64,000 nt of DNA from Burkholderiaceae bacterium (GCA_024235895.1 JACKLM010000002.1:62001-126000); one strand, 5' to 3'; shown: positions 34,599 to 43,498, counted from the first letter of the stretch. Program-made: numbers and translations. Notes: generated by a model not told the origin, from the letters alone.

Positions 34599-35939
34599 TC
34601 AGTGCGCGGCCAGCGCGGCCTGCGCCGCGGTGCGCTTCTGCTTGACCATCTGGAAGTAGCTCTCGAGCCGGTTCTTGACGTTGGCCGCCGAGAAGTAGCG
34701 CGGGTCGACGAGGTCGGTCTCGATGAACGCGGCCGGCTTGCCGGTGCGCTTCTCGACCTCGCGCAGCATCAGAAGCTGGCCGGCCGAGAAGCTGTTGCAG
34801 CTCTTGATCGAGTTGATCAGCAGGCCGTCGGCCTGGTACTCGTCGATGTACTTGCAGATCATGTCGATCCGCGCCGGCAGGCTGTGATTGGTGTAGCAGC
34901 CCAGGCAGTACTCGGCGAGCGACTCCAGCGGGTGCTCCGGGTCGTGGCGGAACCCGAAGTCGTACAGCCCGCCGACCTTGGCGTAGGTCGACGCGACGAC
35001 GACCGCACCCTCGTCGTAGAACATCTTCCAGAAGTCGCGGAAGCTGGTCCAGTTCGGCGGCCCCTCGACGACGAGGCGGTACTTCTCCTCGCCCATGGAG
35101 CCGTCCGGCGTCACCGGCCCAAGCCCCTCGCGCACGCGCTGCTCGATCTCGGCGCGCAGCGTGCTGTAGTAGCGCGTCGCCTCGGGCGTGCCGCGGAACG
35201 CGGTGAAGATCGGGCCGATGTAGTACACGGCGCCGAAGTAGCCGTCGATCGGGCTCGGCCGGTTCTTGGCCGACTGCAGGACCGAGACCAGGTCCTCCTC
35301 GGCCTTGACCGACTCGCGCATGTACTGGCGCAGGCGGTCGATGTCGAACTTGACGCCGCTGACGCGCTCCAGCGTCGGGATCACCTCCTCCTTGAGCTGG
35401 CGCACGACGTAGTCGCGCATGTTCGGCGTGATCTTGCCGTCGCCCTGGTAGGGCACGTGCAGCATCACGGTCTCGCAGCCGTACTTGTGGCGGATCAGCT
35501 CGAACCACTTCATGAAGGTGAAGCAGCCGGTGTAGCTCAGCAGCAGCACATCCGGGCGCGGCAGCGGGTCGCCGGTGGGGCCGACCTCGCCGCCCTGCAT
35601 CATGCCGAGGTCGGCCTTGACGTAGGTGCAGACGTCCTCGCTCTGGCCGTCGCGCTCGGCGTCCATGATGAACTTGCCGCTCTTCTTGCGCATGCCGTTT
35701 TGCAGCGCGTTGGTCTCCGGCAGGCTGCGCGCGAAGTCGAAGCACATCAGCAGCTCGTTCAGGTTGCCGGGGACGAAGGTCGCCGCCACCTTGCGGCCCA
35801 GGCTGTGCGCCTGGCCCAGGTCCTTGTAGTTGGCGTTGATCATCTCCTTTTGCAGCCACATCGCGTCTTCCTTGATGACGCTGGGCGACTTCTTGGCCGG
35901 CTTGGCGGCCTGGGCGGCATTGGCGGTCGGGGTGTTCAT
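34599..35939 (-). CDS. bcrB: Benzoyl-CoA reductase subunit B
   Basis: 446 residues, the expected length. It belongs to the HgdB/HgdC-like dehydratase component family: MCFDFARSLPETNALQNGMR, LLSYTGCFTFMKWFELIRH, YCLGCYTNHSLPARIDMIC and LINSIKSCNSFSAGQLLMLR contain the conserved cysteines for a [4Fe-4S] cluster. With BcrC it binds benzoyl-CoA and reduces the ring to the cyclohexadiene product. GGAG-type sequence precedes the ATG. A Lys/Ala-rich N-terminus of about 20 residues is a minor oddity. Confidence 0.94.
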   Translation of the reverse strand: MNTPTANAAQAAKPAKKSPSVIKEDAMWLQKEMINANYKDLGQAHSLGRKVAATFVPGNLNELLMCFDFARSLPETNALQNGMRKKSGKFIMDAERDGQSEDVCTYVKADLGMMQGGEVGPTGDPLPRPDVLLLSYTGCFTFMKWFELIRHKYGCETVMLHVPYQGDGKITPNMRDYVVRQLKEEVIPTLERVSGVKFDIDRLRQYMRESVKAEEDLVSVLQSAKNRPSPIDGYFGAVYYIGPIFTAFRGTPEATRYYSTLRAEIEQRVREGLGPVTPDGSMGEEKYRLVVEGPPNWTSFRDFWKMFYDEGAVVVASTYAKVGGLYDFGFRHDPEHPLESLAEYCLGCYTNHSLPARIDMICKYIDEYQADGLLINSIKSCNSFSAGQLLMLREVEKRTGKPAAFIETDLVDPRYFSAANVKNRLESYFQMVKQKRTAAQAALAAH

Positions 35940-35973
35940 CCGGGGTTCTCCTTGCGGTGCGCTCGGGCGGCTG

Positions 35974-37164
35974 TCAGGCGGCGTTCCAGAGCTTGATCGA
36001 ATCGGCGAAGGTGCCGGCCTGCTCGCGGATCGGCGCCATCTGGCCGGTGTTCTCGGCGTACTTGAACGCGGTGTAGGGCACGTTGTGCGCCTTCAGCACG
36101 TCCTGCAGCATCGGCCGCTCGAGCAGCGCCGGGTCGCAGAACGACGGCGCGGCGAAGACCACGCCCTCGGCACCGCGCTGCTTGACCTGGCCGAGCAGGA
36201 ACTGGCCCTTGTCCTCGCGCCGCGCGTCGTACTTGGCCGCGGTCGACGCCGAGTGGTGCAGGAAGGCCTTGGACAGCTCCTGCAGCGGGTCGCCGTCGGT
36301 CGGCACCTCGCCCTGCAGCCAGCGCGTCACCAGCATGAAGTCGTCGTCGACGATGTAGCAGCCGGCCATCTCGACCGACTTGATCAGCGCCAGCGGCGGC
36401 TGCTCGCAGAAGCTGCCGTTGACGACGACGCGCGCGTTGTCGCGCCGGGGTCTCTCGAAGGCGCGCGCCGCCGCGAGATACTCGCGCAGCAGCGTGTTGT
36501 GCTCCTCGACCGGCAGCACCATGCCGGCGCGAAGCAGCAGGTAGACCTCGGAGGTCGGAGCCTGCCAGGGCTGCGCCGCGCGGTAGGCATACAGCTCCTC
36601 GATCAGGCGCCGGTTCTCGTTGTAGACCACGATCGACGCGTTCAGCTCGGCGTCGGTGATCGGCGCGCCGCGCAGCTTGCCCAGGTCGTCGCGGATGTGC
36701 TGCATCTCCTCGACGTAGAACTTGCCGCCGATGCTGTCCTGGTAGTTCTGCGGCACGTCGACGTAGCGAACGTACTTGTCCTTGAACAGCAGCTGCCACA
36801 CGCCCGAGAGGTTGCGGATGACGTCGCAGATGCTCGGGAACAGCATGCCGTCCAGGCTGTCCAGGCGGCCGGTCAGCCCGAGCTCGATGGTGGAGCGCGG
36901 GATGCGGCAGATGTAGCTCTGGTAGTAGGCGTCGCCCTGGATCACCTCGAGCTGGTCGCCGCCGCCGAGGATGCCCACCGGCAGCATGCCGGCGGCGTGG
37001 ATGATCTCGCGCGGCACGTACACCGGCATGTAGCCGATCGCCTTGCGGCCCGGCGCGGCAGCCTTCCACTGCTTGACGGCATTGAAGTGCAGGTCCTCGA
37101 ACAGCGCCTCGCAGCGCTCGACGATGCGCAGGACTTCGGGGGTTTGGGTGGCGGGGGTGCTCAT
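35974..37164 (-). CDS. bcrC: Benzoyl-CoA reductase subunit C
   Basis: 396 residues. It belongs to the same family as BcrB; landmarks are AIGYMPVYVPREIIHAAGM, YYQSYICRIPRSTIELGL, LFPSICDVIRNLSGVW, VNGSFCEQPPLALIKSVEM and FAAPSFCDPALLERPML, with cysteines for the active-site cluster. The BcrBC dimer is the site of ring reduction. The ATG overlaps the stop of dch by one base (TGATG), so the two are translated together. Confidence 0.94.
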   Translation of the reverse strand: MSTPATQTPEVLRIVERCEALFEDLHFNAVKQWKAAAPGRKAIGYMPVYVPREIIHAAGMLPVGILGGGDQLEVIQGDAYYQSYICRIPRSTIELGLTGRLDSLDGMLFPSICDVIRNLSGVWQLLFKDKYVRYVDVPQNYQDSIGGKFYVEEMQHIRDDLGKLRGAPITDAELNASIVVYNENRRLIEELYAYRAAQPWQAPTSEVYLLLRAGMVLPVEEHNTLLREYLAAARAFERPRRDNARVVVNGSFCEQPPLALIKSVEMAGCYIVDDDFMLVTRWLQGEVPTDGDPLQELSKAFLHHSASTAAKYDARREDKGQFLLGQVKQRGAEGVVFAAPSFCDPALLERPMLQDVLKAHNVPYTAFKYAENTGQMAPIREQAGTFADSIKLWNAA

Positions 37165-37940
37165 CAACGGTGCTCCCAGTTCGGTGGGCGTTTGGCCAGG
37201 AAGGCGGCCAGGCCCTCGTTGGCGTCGTGGGTCTTCATCAGGCGGTCGAGGTACAGCCGCTCGACCTCGGCCAGGCGTTCGCGCAGCTCGCGCAGCCGCG
37301 GCGCGCGAACGGCCTCGACCGCGCAGGCGAGCGCGGCGGCGCTCTTCGCGGCGAGATGCTCGTCGAAGTAGGCCAGCGCCGCCGCCTCGGGGTCGTCCGC
37401 CAGCGCGCCGACCAGGCCGACCGCGTGCGCCTCGCGCCCGGTCAGGCTGCGGCCGGACCACAGCAGGTCCTCGGCCACCACCGCGCTGACACGCCACGGC
37501 AGCAGGCACGAGGCGGCCGGCGCGAAGACGCCGAGCCTCATCTCCGGCTGGCCGAAGGCGGCGTCCGGGTGGGCGAAGATCGGCCCACCAGCGAGCGCGA
37601 TCTCGAGCCCGCCGCCCAGGCACTGCCCGCGCACCGCGACCAGGATCGGCACCGGGTAGCCGGCCATCGTCAGGATCAGCGCGTGCAGGCTCGCGAGCAT
37701 GCCGGCGCAGCGGTCGGCGAGGTGCTCCTCGACGCTGGCGCCGAAGCTGAAGTGCGGCCCCTCGCCGTCGAGCAGCACGCCACGCAGGCCGCGCTGGCCG
37801 CGATGAGCGTCCAGCGCCGCCTGCAGCGCGGCGATCATCGCCGCGTCGCAGATATTGGCCTTGGGCCGCGCCAGCCGCAGGCGCAGCAGCGCGCCGTCGC
37901 GGTCGAGCCAGACCTTCAGGCAGCCGGCATCCTCAGCCAT
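37164..37940 (-). CDS. dch: Cyclohexa-1,5-diene-1-carbonyl-CoA hydratase
   Basis: 258 residues, enoyl-CoA hydratase/crotonase fold. Recognisable are GVLLDGEGPHFSFGASVEEH (CoA-binding/oxyanion region), ILVAVRGQCLGGGLEIALAG and FGQPEMRLGVFAPAAS. The place in the operon between oah and bcrC identifies it as Dch, which adds water to the diene made by benzoyl-CoA reductase. The gene overlaps oah by eight bases and bcrC by one base. Confidence 0.9.
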   Translation of the reverse strand: MAEDAGCLKVWLDRDGALLRLRLARPKANICDAAMIAALQAALDAHRGQRGLRGVLLDGEGPHFSFGASVEEHLADRCAGMLASLHALILTMAGYPVPILVAVRGQCLGGGLEIALAGGPIFAHPDAAFGQPEMRLGVFAPAASCLLPWRVSAVVAEDLLWSGRSLTGREAHAVGLVGALADDPEAAALAYFDEHLAAKSAAALACAVEAVRAPRLRELRERLAEVERLYLDRLMKTHDANEGLAAFLAKRPPNWEHR

Positions 37941-39036
37941 GCTTGCCCGCCTTCGGCTGGATCTCGTCGTGCAACGACCCGACCCAGCTCTGGCCGGCGG
38001 CGAGCTTCTGCCGCAGCAGGACGAAGTCGACCTCGCGGTCGTCCTTGCTGCCCTCGTTGAACGCGGTGAATCCCGAGCGCGCCTCGGTCACCATGTTCAG
38101 CGCCAGCCAGGCACGCGAGTTCTCCTTGTTGCGGTTCCAGGCGTCGAGCTTGGGCTTGCGCAGCTCCTCGAGCGTCTTCGTCGTGCAGTCGGGGAAGGTC
38201 AGCAGCATCTTGGCGCACAGCTCCTCGACCTTGGCGTCGAGCATCGACAGGTCGACCGTGCCGCGCTTCATCAGCGCCTTGCCCTCGGCCAGCGCGTCGC
38301 CGGACTTGGACTCGCCGTAGACGTTGCGGCCGAACTCGTCGACCATGCGCTGCGTCTCGACCGTCGGGTTGGCGACAAACCTGCCGTCGACCTTCAGTGC
38401 CGGGACGACATCGGTCAGCACGCCCATCTGGTAGGCCTTGTGCGCGCTGAAGGGCTCGCACAGCACGCAGGCGGCCATCGCGCGCTCGGCCCCGACGACC
38501 ACCGGCAGGAAGTCGGTCGCGCCGCCGATCGGCGCCGAGCCGTGCTTCGGACCGGCTTGGCCGAAGCGCGCCAGGTCCTGCGCGACGCTGAAGTCGCAGG
38601 CCATGCCGATCTCCTGGCCGCCGCCGATGCGCATGCCGTTGACGCGGCAGATGACCGGCTTGTCGCAGGCCAGGATGGCCGACACCATGTCGTTGAACAG
38701 GCGCATGTACTGCCGGTACTCCTGCGGGTGGCCGGCGTAGTACTCGGCGTACTCCTTGGTGTTGCCGCCGGTGCAGAAGGCCTTGTCGCCGACGCCGGTG
38801 AAGACGACGCAGTTGACCGCACGGTCGTTGCTCGCGGCGCGCATCGCCAGGATCACGCCCTTGACCATGTCGGTCGTGTAGCTGTTGTACTGGCCCGGGT
38901 TGTCGAGCCAGATCCAGGCGTTGTACAGCCCCGCCACTTCGGAGCCGTCGGGCAGTCGCGCGGGGCGCCGCTCGTAGCGCACGCCGGGCTTGCTGAAATC
39001 GTCGACGAGGTCGTGGTTCTTGAATTCGCGGGTCAT
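37933..39036 (-). CDS. oah: 6-oxocyclohex-1-ene-1-carbonyl-CoA hydrolase
   Basis: 367 residues, a long crotonase-family protein as expected for Oah. Landmarks are LYNAWIWLDNPGQYNSYTTD, VVFTGVGDKAFCTGGNTKEY, ICRVNGMRIGGGQEIGMACD and RFGQAGPKHGSAPIGGATDF. It adds water and opens the ring to give 3-hydroxypimelyl-CoA. A GAAACACG stretch (weak ribosome-binding site) precedes the ATG. It lies 44 bases after had and overlaps dch. Confidence 0.94.
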   Translation of the reverse strand: MTREFKNHDLVDDFSKPGVRYERRPARLPDGSEVAGLYNAWIWLDNPGQYNSYTTDMVKGVILAMRAASNDRAVNCVVFTGVGDKAFCTGGNTKEYAEYYAGHPQEYRQYMRLFNDMVSAILACDKPVICRVNGMRIGGGQEIGMACDFSVAQDLARFGQAGPKHGSAPIGGATDFLPVVVGAERAMAACVLCEPFSAHKAYQMGVLTDVVPALKVDGRFVANPTVETQRMVDEFGRNVYGESKSGDALAEGKALMKRGTVDLSMLDAKVEELCAKMLLTFPDCTTKTLEELRKPKLDAWNRNKENSRAWLALNMVTEARSGFTAFNEGSKDDREVDFVLLRQKLAAGQSWVGSLHDEIQPKAGKHG

Positions 39037-39080
39037 CGTGTTTCCTCGAAAAGGGTTCGGGCCGGGTGGGACTGCGTGGC

Positions 39081-40148
39081 TCAGGGCACCATCACCGCAC
39101 GGCGCGTGATCTCGCGCCGGTGCACGGCGTCGAACACGCGGTTGATGTCGGAAAGCGGGTGCGTCTCGACGAAGGGGGCGAGCCGCACCTTGCCGTCGAG
39201 TACCAGGTCGAGCGCGCCCGGGTACAGCTCGGGCGGGCAGCCCCAGTTGCCGATCGCGCGCGCGTCGAAGGCCATCAGATTGGACAGGCGAATCTCGACC
39301 TTGTCCATCGTGAAACCCACCACCGCCAGGGTCGCGCCGTGCACCAGCAGGCCGAAGGCCGTCGTCTGCCCGGCGGCCGTGCCCGAGCACTCGAAGAGCT
39401 TCCACTCGGTGGCGCGCAGTCCGCGCTGCCGGGCGAAGTCGGCCACCGCCTTCTTCAGCGCACGGGCGTCGAGCTCGCGCGCATTCAGCGTCAGCGCCGC
39501 GCCGCCATCGGCGGCGATGGCCGCCAGCTTGCGCGGGTCGACGTCGACGGCGACCACCTCGGCGCCGAAGGCGCGCGCGATCTGCACGCAGTAGCCGCCC
39601 ACGCCGCCGACGCCGATCACGATCGCGACGTCGCCCGGCTCGACGCCCGCGCGCCGCACCGCCTGGTAGGGCGTGGTCAGTGCGTCGGCGACGATCGAGA
39701 CCTGCGGCAGCGTCAGCCCGGCGGCCGCCAGCCGCGCCTCGTCGACCGGGCACAGCCCGCGCGCCGGCACCACGATGTGCGAGCCGAAGCCGCCCTGGAT
39801 ATCGTTGCCCGGCATCTTCTGCGCGCGGCAGATCGTCGCCAGCCCGCGCCGGCACAGGTCGCACTCGCCGCAGGGCAGCACCGCCGGCACGATGACGGCG
39901 CGGCCGATCCAGGACTCGGCGCCGGCGCCGGCGGCGACGACGCGCCCGCTGATCTCGTGCCCGAGCGCCAGCGGCAGCGGCTGGTTGGTCCGCACACCGT
40001 CGTAGTAGTAGCCCAAGTCGGTGTGGCACACGCCGCAGCCGGCGACCTGGACGGCGACTTCGCCGGCGGCTGGCGTAGCATCGAACTCGGCGCGCTCCAG
40101 GGGCTGACCCGGGGCGGTCATCAGCCAGCGGTGGGCGGCAAGCGGCAT
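39081..40148 (-). CDS. had: 6-hydroxycyclohex-1-ene-1-carbonyl-CoA dehydrogenase
   Basis: 355 residues, zinc-type alcohol dehydrogenase family. Catalytic-zinc region GCGVCHTDLGYYYDG and GHEISGRVV, structural-zinc cysteines in CGECDLCRRGLATIC, NAD-binding VIGVGGVGGYCVQIARAFG. It oxidises the alcohol made by Dch to the ketone used by Oah, giving NADH. It is the first gene of the minus-strand operon and is divergent from korA. GGAG lies nine bases before the ATG. Confidence 0.93.
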   Translation of the reverse strand: MPLAAHRWLMTAPGQPLERAEFDATPAAGEVAVQVAGCGVCHTDLGYYYDGVRTNQPLPLALGHEISGRVVAAGAGAESWIGRAVIVPAVLPCGECDLCRRGLATICRAQKMPGNDIQGGFGSHIVVPARGLCPVDEARLAAAGLTLPQVSIVADALTTPYQAVRRAGVEPGDVAIVIGVGGVGGYCVQIARAFGAEVVAVDVDPRKLAAIAADGGAALTLNARELDARALKKAVADFARQRGLRATEWKLFECSGTAAGQTTAFGLLVHGATLAVVGFTMDKVEIRLSNLMAFDARAIGNWGCPPELYPGALDLVLDGKVRLAPFVETHPLSDINRVFDAVHRREITRRAVMVP

Positions 40149-40184
40149 CGAGCAGTCTCCGTGTTGAGGGTTTACCCTGGTCTT

Positions 40185-40214
40185 TTCCGGTATTGCGGTA
40201 CCGCATTGCCGGAA
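40185..40214. promoter_or_regulatory. 30-base imperfect palindrome, operator-like site 1
   Basis: A dyad from TTCCGG to CCGGAA centred on the perfect palindrome GCGGTACCGC, with two mismatched base pairs per arm. It lies 37 bases upstream of the had start in the had/korA divergent gap. A second site sharing CGGTACCG is centred 96 bases away. Confidence 0.6.
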
Positions 40215-40248
40215 TGAAGTCATTTTCGGCCCCTTGCGCCCAAAAACC

Positions 40249-40262
40249 TTGAACTAGATCAG
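40249..40262 (+). promoter_or_regulatory. Imperfect FNR-like box
   Basis: TTGAACTAGATCAG matches the FNR half-sites TTGAT...ATCAA in 8 of 10 positions. Anaerobic aromatic operons are often under FNR-type control (AadR, AcpR), so the site is plausible but imperfect. Confidence 0.35.
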
Positions 40263-40290
40263 CGACTTCGAGATCGGCCCCCGGTTCACT

Positions 40291-40302
40291 GACGGTACCG
40301 TC
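40291..40302. promoter_or_regulatory. Operator-like site 2, perfect 12-bp palindrome
   Basis: GACGGTACCGTC lies 36 bases before the korA start and shares the CGGTACCG core with site 1. The two centres are 96 bases apart, close to nine helical turns, which would allow looping by one regulator. Confidence 0.5.
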
Positions 40303-40338
40303 CGTTCACGCGCGCCAGACCGCGCAGGAGCACACCCC

Positions 40339-42123
40339 TTGCCACCCCTATCCACCCCCGCCGCCCCGGTCGCGTCCGGGGTCCGCAGCTTCTCGCTCGC
40401 GCTGGCCGGCAGCGGCGGCGCCGGCGTCATGACCGCCGGCACGCTGCTGCTCGACGCTGCCGCGCGCGCCGGCCTGTACGGCCTGTTCGTCCGCACCAGC
40501 GGCCCGCAGATCCGCGGCGGCGAGGCCGCGGCGCTGCTGCGCATCGGCCCGCAGCCGTTGGCGACGCTCGACGACCGGTTCGACCTGCTGCTGGCGATCG
40601 ACTGGATGAACCTGAACCGTTTCGCCGACGAGATCCCGCTGTCCGGCGACAGCCTGCTCGTCGGCGACCTCGACGAGGGCGATGCGCCCGAGGTGTTGCG
40701 CGCCAGCGGCGCGCGCTGCGTCGCGCTGCCGCTGAAGAAGACCGCCAAGGCGGCCGGCGGATGGGTCAACATGGTCGCCCTCGGCTACGCCGGCACCCTG
40801 GCCGGCGTGCCGGCCGAGGCGATGGAGGCGGCCTTGCGCGCGAGCTGGAAGCGCACCGCCGAGGCGCTGGAGAAGAACCTCGCCTCGCTGCGCGCCGGCA
40901 TCGCGGCGGCGACCGAGCTGGACGGGCCGCGGCCGGCCCCGCTGACGCTGCCGGCGACGGCGCCCGAGGGCCGCTGGCTGCTGTCGGGCAACGAGGCCAC
41001 CGGCGCCGGGGCGATCCGCGGCGGCGTGCGCTTCGTCGCCGCCTACCCGATCACGCCGGCCACCGAGGTGCTCGAGTGGATGGCGCCGGCGCTGGCGCGC
41101 GTCGGCGGCACGCTGCTGCAGGCCGAGGACGAGCTGGCGTCGATCAACATGATCGTCGGCGCGAGCTACGGCGGCGTGCCGTCGCTGACCGCGACCGCCG
41201 GCCCGGGGCTGGCGCTGATGACCGAGGGCATCGGGCTGGCGGTGGCCGCCGAGGTGCCGATCGTCGTCGTCGACGTCATGCGCGGCGGGCCGTCGACCGG
41301 CATCCCGGCCAAGAGCGAGCAGTCGGACCTGTCGTTCGCCGTCGACGGGCTGCACGGCGACGCCCCACGGCTGGTGCTGGCGCCGACCTCGATCGCCGAC
41401 TGCCTGCCGACCGCCGAGTGGGCGGTCCAGCTCGCCGAGGCGCTGCAGGCGCCGGCGCTGCTGCTGACCGACCAGTTCATGGGCCAGTCGCGCGCGGTCA
41501 TCGACCGCCCGCCGCCGGCCGGCGCGCCGGTGCGGCGGCTGGTCGCGCAGCCGGTGGACGGCGAGCCCTACCGCCGCTACCGCGACACGCCGTCGGGCAT
41601 CTCGCCGATGGCGGTGCCGGGCACGCCGGGCACCGTCTACACCGCCGACGGGCTGGAACACACCGAGCGCGGCATCCCGAGCAGCCAGGCGAACGACCAC
41701 CGGATCCAGCTCGCGAAGCGCGAGCGCAAGCTGGTGCAGCACGACTACGGCACGCGCTGGGCCGACGTCGAGGGCGATGCCGCGCTGGCGATCGTCACCT
41801 TCGGTTCGACCACCGGCGCGGTGCGCGAGGCGATCGCGCGCGTCGCCGCGCAGGGGCTGGCGCTGCGGCTGGTGGCGCTGCGGCTGCTCGCGCCGATCAA
41901 GCAGGAACTGATCGACGCCGCGCTGGCCGGCGCAAGGGAAATCCTGGTGGTCGAGCAGAACCACGGCGGGCAGCTTCTGCGTTACCTTCGCAGCCGGGTC
42001 GACCTGCCGAGCCGGCCGCGCGGGCTGCACCAGCCGGGGCCGCTGCCGCTGCGTCCGGGTGAGCTCGCCACCGCCTTCGCCGACTGGGCCGCTTCGGTAG
42101 CCCGCAAGGAGATCCACGCATGA
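40339..42123 (+). CDS. korA: 2-oxoglutarate:ferredoxin oxidoreductase, fused gamma-alpha subunit
   Basis: 594 residues. Residues about 15-200 are the gamma domain (SLALAGSGGAGVMTAGTLLL, FVRTSGPQIRGGEAAALLRI) and the rest is the alpha domain (AYPITPATEVLEWM, GPGLALMTEGIGLAV, SEQSDLSFAVDGLHGD). This gamma-alpha fusion plus a separate beta subunit is the two-subunit form known from Thauera aromatica KorAB. It oxidises 2-oxoglutarate and reduces ferredoxin, recharging electrons for benzoyl-CoA reductase. The only start that keeps the gamma domain whole is TTG 40339, with AGGAG eight bases upstream. The stop overlaps korB (ATGA). Confidence 0.92.
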   Translation: MPPLSTPAAPVASGVRSFSLALAGSGGAGVMTAGTLLLDAAARAGLYGLFVRTSGPQIRGGEAAALLRIGPQPLATLDDRFDLLLAIDWMNLNRFADEIPLSGDSLLVGDLDEGDAPEVLRASGARCVALPLKKTAKAAGGWVNMVALGYAGTLAGVPAEAMEAALRASWKRTAEALEKNLASLRAGIAAATELDGPRPAPLTLPATAPEGRWLLSGNEATGAGAIRGGVRFVAAYPITPATEVLEWMAPALARVGGTLLQAEDELASINMIVGASYGGVPSLTATAGPGLALMTEGIGLAVAAEVPIVVVDVMRGGPSTGIPAKSEQSDLSFAVDGLHGDAPRLVLAPTSIADCLPTAEWAVQLAEALQAPALLLTDQFMGQSRAVIDRPPPAGAPVRRLVAQPVDGEPYRRYRDTPSGISPMAVPGTPGTVYTADGLEHTERGIPSSQANDHRIQLAKRERKLVQHDYGTRWADVEGDAALAIVTFGSTTGAVREAIARVAAQGLALRLVALRLLAPIKQELIDAALAGAREILVVEQNHGGQLLRYLRSRVDLPSRPRGLHQPGPLPLRPGELATAFADWAASVARKEIHA

Positions 42124-42953
42124 ACGACATCGCGGTGCCGCAGGTGCTGACCGCGGCCGACTACAAGAGCGACTACAAGCCGATCTGGTGCCCCGGTTGC
42201 GGCGACTACACCGTGCTGGGCGCGGTGACCAAGGCGCTGGCGATCCTGCAGCGCCCGCCGCACGAGATCGCGGTCGTCTCCGGGATCGGCTGCAGCTCGC
42301 GCATCCCGGCCTACACCAACTGCTACGGCTTCCACGGCGTGCACGGGCGCGCGCTGGCCGCCGGCACCGGGTTGAAGGTCGCGCGTCCGGACCTGACGGT
42401 GGTCGTCGCCGGCGGCGACGGCGACGGCTACTCGATCGGTGGCAACCACTTCCTGCACGCCTGCCGGCGCAACGTCGACCTCACGTACATCGTGATGGAC
42501 AACCACGTCTACGGCATGACCAAGGGCCAGGCCTCGCCGACGACCGAGCCCGACTGGGACAACAAGCTGACCCCGGGCGGCACCGGGATCCGCGCCTTCC
42601 ACCCGCTGGTGATCGCGCTGGCGTCGGGTGCCAACTTCGTCGCCCGCGCCTTCTCGGGCGACCCGAACGGCACCGCGGAGACGATCGCCAAGGCGATCGA
42701 GCACCCGGGCTTCTCGTTCGTCGAGGTCCTCAGCCCCTGCGTGACCTTCCGCCCCGAGCAGCGCGAGTGGAAGAACCACGTGCACCGCGCCAACGTGCCC
42801 GAGACCGACGACCCGGCGCGCGCAGCGCGCCGGATCATGACCGACGACGGCTTCAACCTCGGCGTGCTCTACGCCGGCAGCCGTCCCCCCTACGTCCGCC
42901 CGCGCGAAGCCCGTGCGACGGTGGCCCAGCTCGAGGAGGAGTTCGCCCTGTGA
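42120..42953 (+). CDS. korB: 2-oxoglutarate:ferredoxin oxidoreductase, beta subunit
   Basis: 277 residues. Thiamine-diphosphate binding is shown by GDGDGYSIGGNHFLHACRRN; cluster cysteines occur in IWCPGCGDYTVLGAV and GIGCSSRIP. MDNHVYGMTKGQASPTT is typical of KorB. It carries the TPP and the [4Fe-4S] cluster and passes electrons to ferredoxin. Its stop overlaps the GTG of the ferritin-like gene. Confidence 0.92.
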   Translation: MNDIAVPQVLTAADYKSDYKPIWCPGCGDYTVLGAVTKALAILQRPPHEIAVVSGIGCSSRIPAYTNCYGFHGVHGRALAAGTGLKVARPDLTVVVAGGDGDGYSIGGNHFLHACRRNVDLTYIVMDNHVYGMTKGQASPTTEPDWDNKLTPGGTGIRAFHPLVIALASGANFVARAFSGDPNGTAETIAKAIEHPGFSFVEVLSPCVTFRPEQREWKNHVHRANVPETDDPARAARRIMTDDGFNLGVLYAGSRPPYVRPREARATVAQLEEEFAL

Positions 42954-43462
42954 ACGCACCGCAGACGATCGAGGATCTGATGACGCAGGCGCTGGCGATC
43001 GAGCGCGAGGCCGTGGCCCGCTACAACGAGCTGGCCGACATCATGCAGATGCACAACAACGCCGAGGTCGCGGCGCTGTTCCGCCAGATGGCGGGCTACG
43101 AGCAGCACCATGTGCAGCACATCCTCGCCGAGATGGGCTGGGCCGACGACGTCGTCTCGCCGCTGCACGGCGGCATGTGGACGACCCCGGAGGCGCCGGA
43201 GACGGTCGCGTTCGAGGACGTGCACTACCTGATGCATCCCTGGCACGCGCTCAAGCTCGCGCTCAAGGCCGAGGAGCGCGCGCAGGCCTTCTTCGAGCAG
43301 CTCGCCCGCGACGCCACCAGCGACGCCATCCGCCGCGCGGCCGAGGAGATGCGCGACGAGGAGGCCGAGCACGTCGCGCTGGTCAAGCAGTGGATGGCCA
43401 AGGTCCCCAAGCCCGACGCCGACTGGGCCGAGGACCCGGACCCGCCACGCTACATCGACTGA
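42950..43462 (+). CDS. Ferritin-like (rubrerythrin-type) diiron protein
   Basis: 170 residues, GTG start overlapping the korB stop by four bases (GTGA). A four-helix bundle with carboxylate/histidine ligands is evident: ALAIEREAVARYNELAD (helix 1 Glu), EQHHVQHIL (ExxH near 51-54), LKAEERAQAFFEQLA (helix 3 Glu) and DEEAEHVALVKQW (ExxH near 138-141). There is no rubredoxin domain. It could scavenge peroxide or oxygen and so protect the oxygen-sensitive KorAB and Bcr enzymes, or store or deliver iron. That role is inferred from its coupling to korB. Confidence 0.72.
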   Translation: MNAPQTIEDLMTQALAIEREAVARYNELADIMQMHNNAEVAALFRQMAGYEQHHVQHILAEMGWADDVVSPLHGGMWTTPEAPETVAFEDVHYLMHPWHALKLALKAEERAQAFFEQLARDATSDAIRRAAEEMRDEEAEHVALVKQWMAKVPKPDADWAEDPDPPRYID

Positions 43463-43498
43463 CGCACCGCGGCCGGCGATGTGAGCGGCGGCCTTCGC

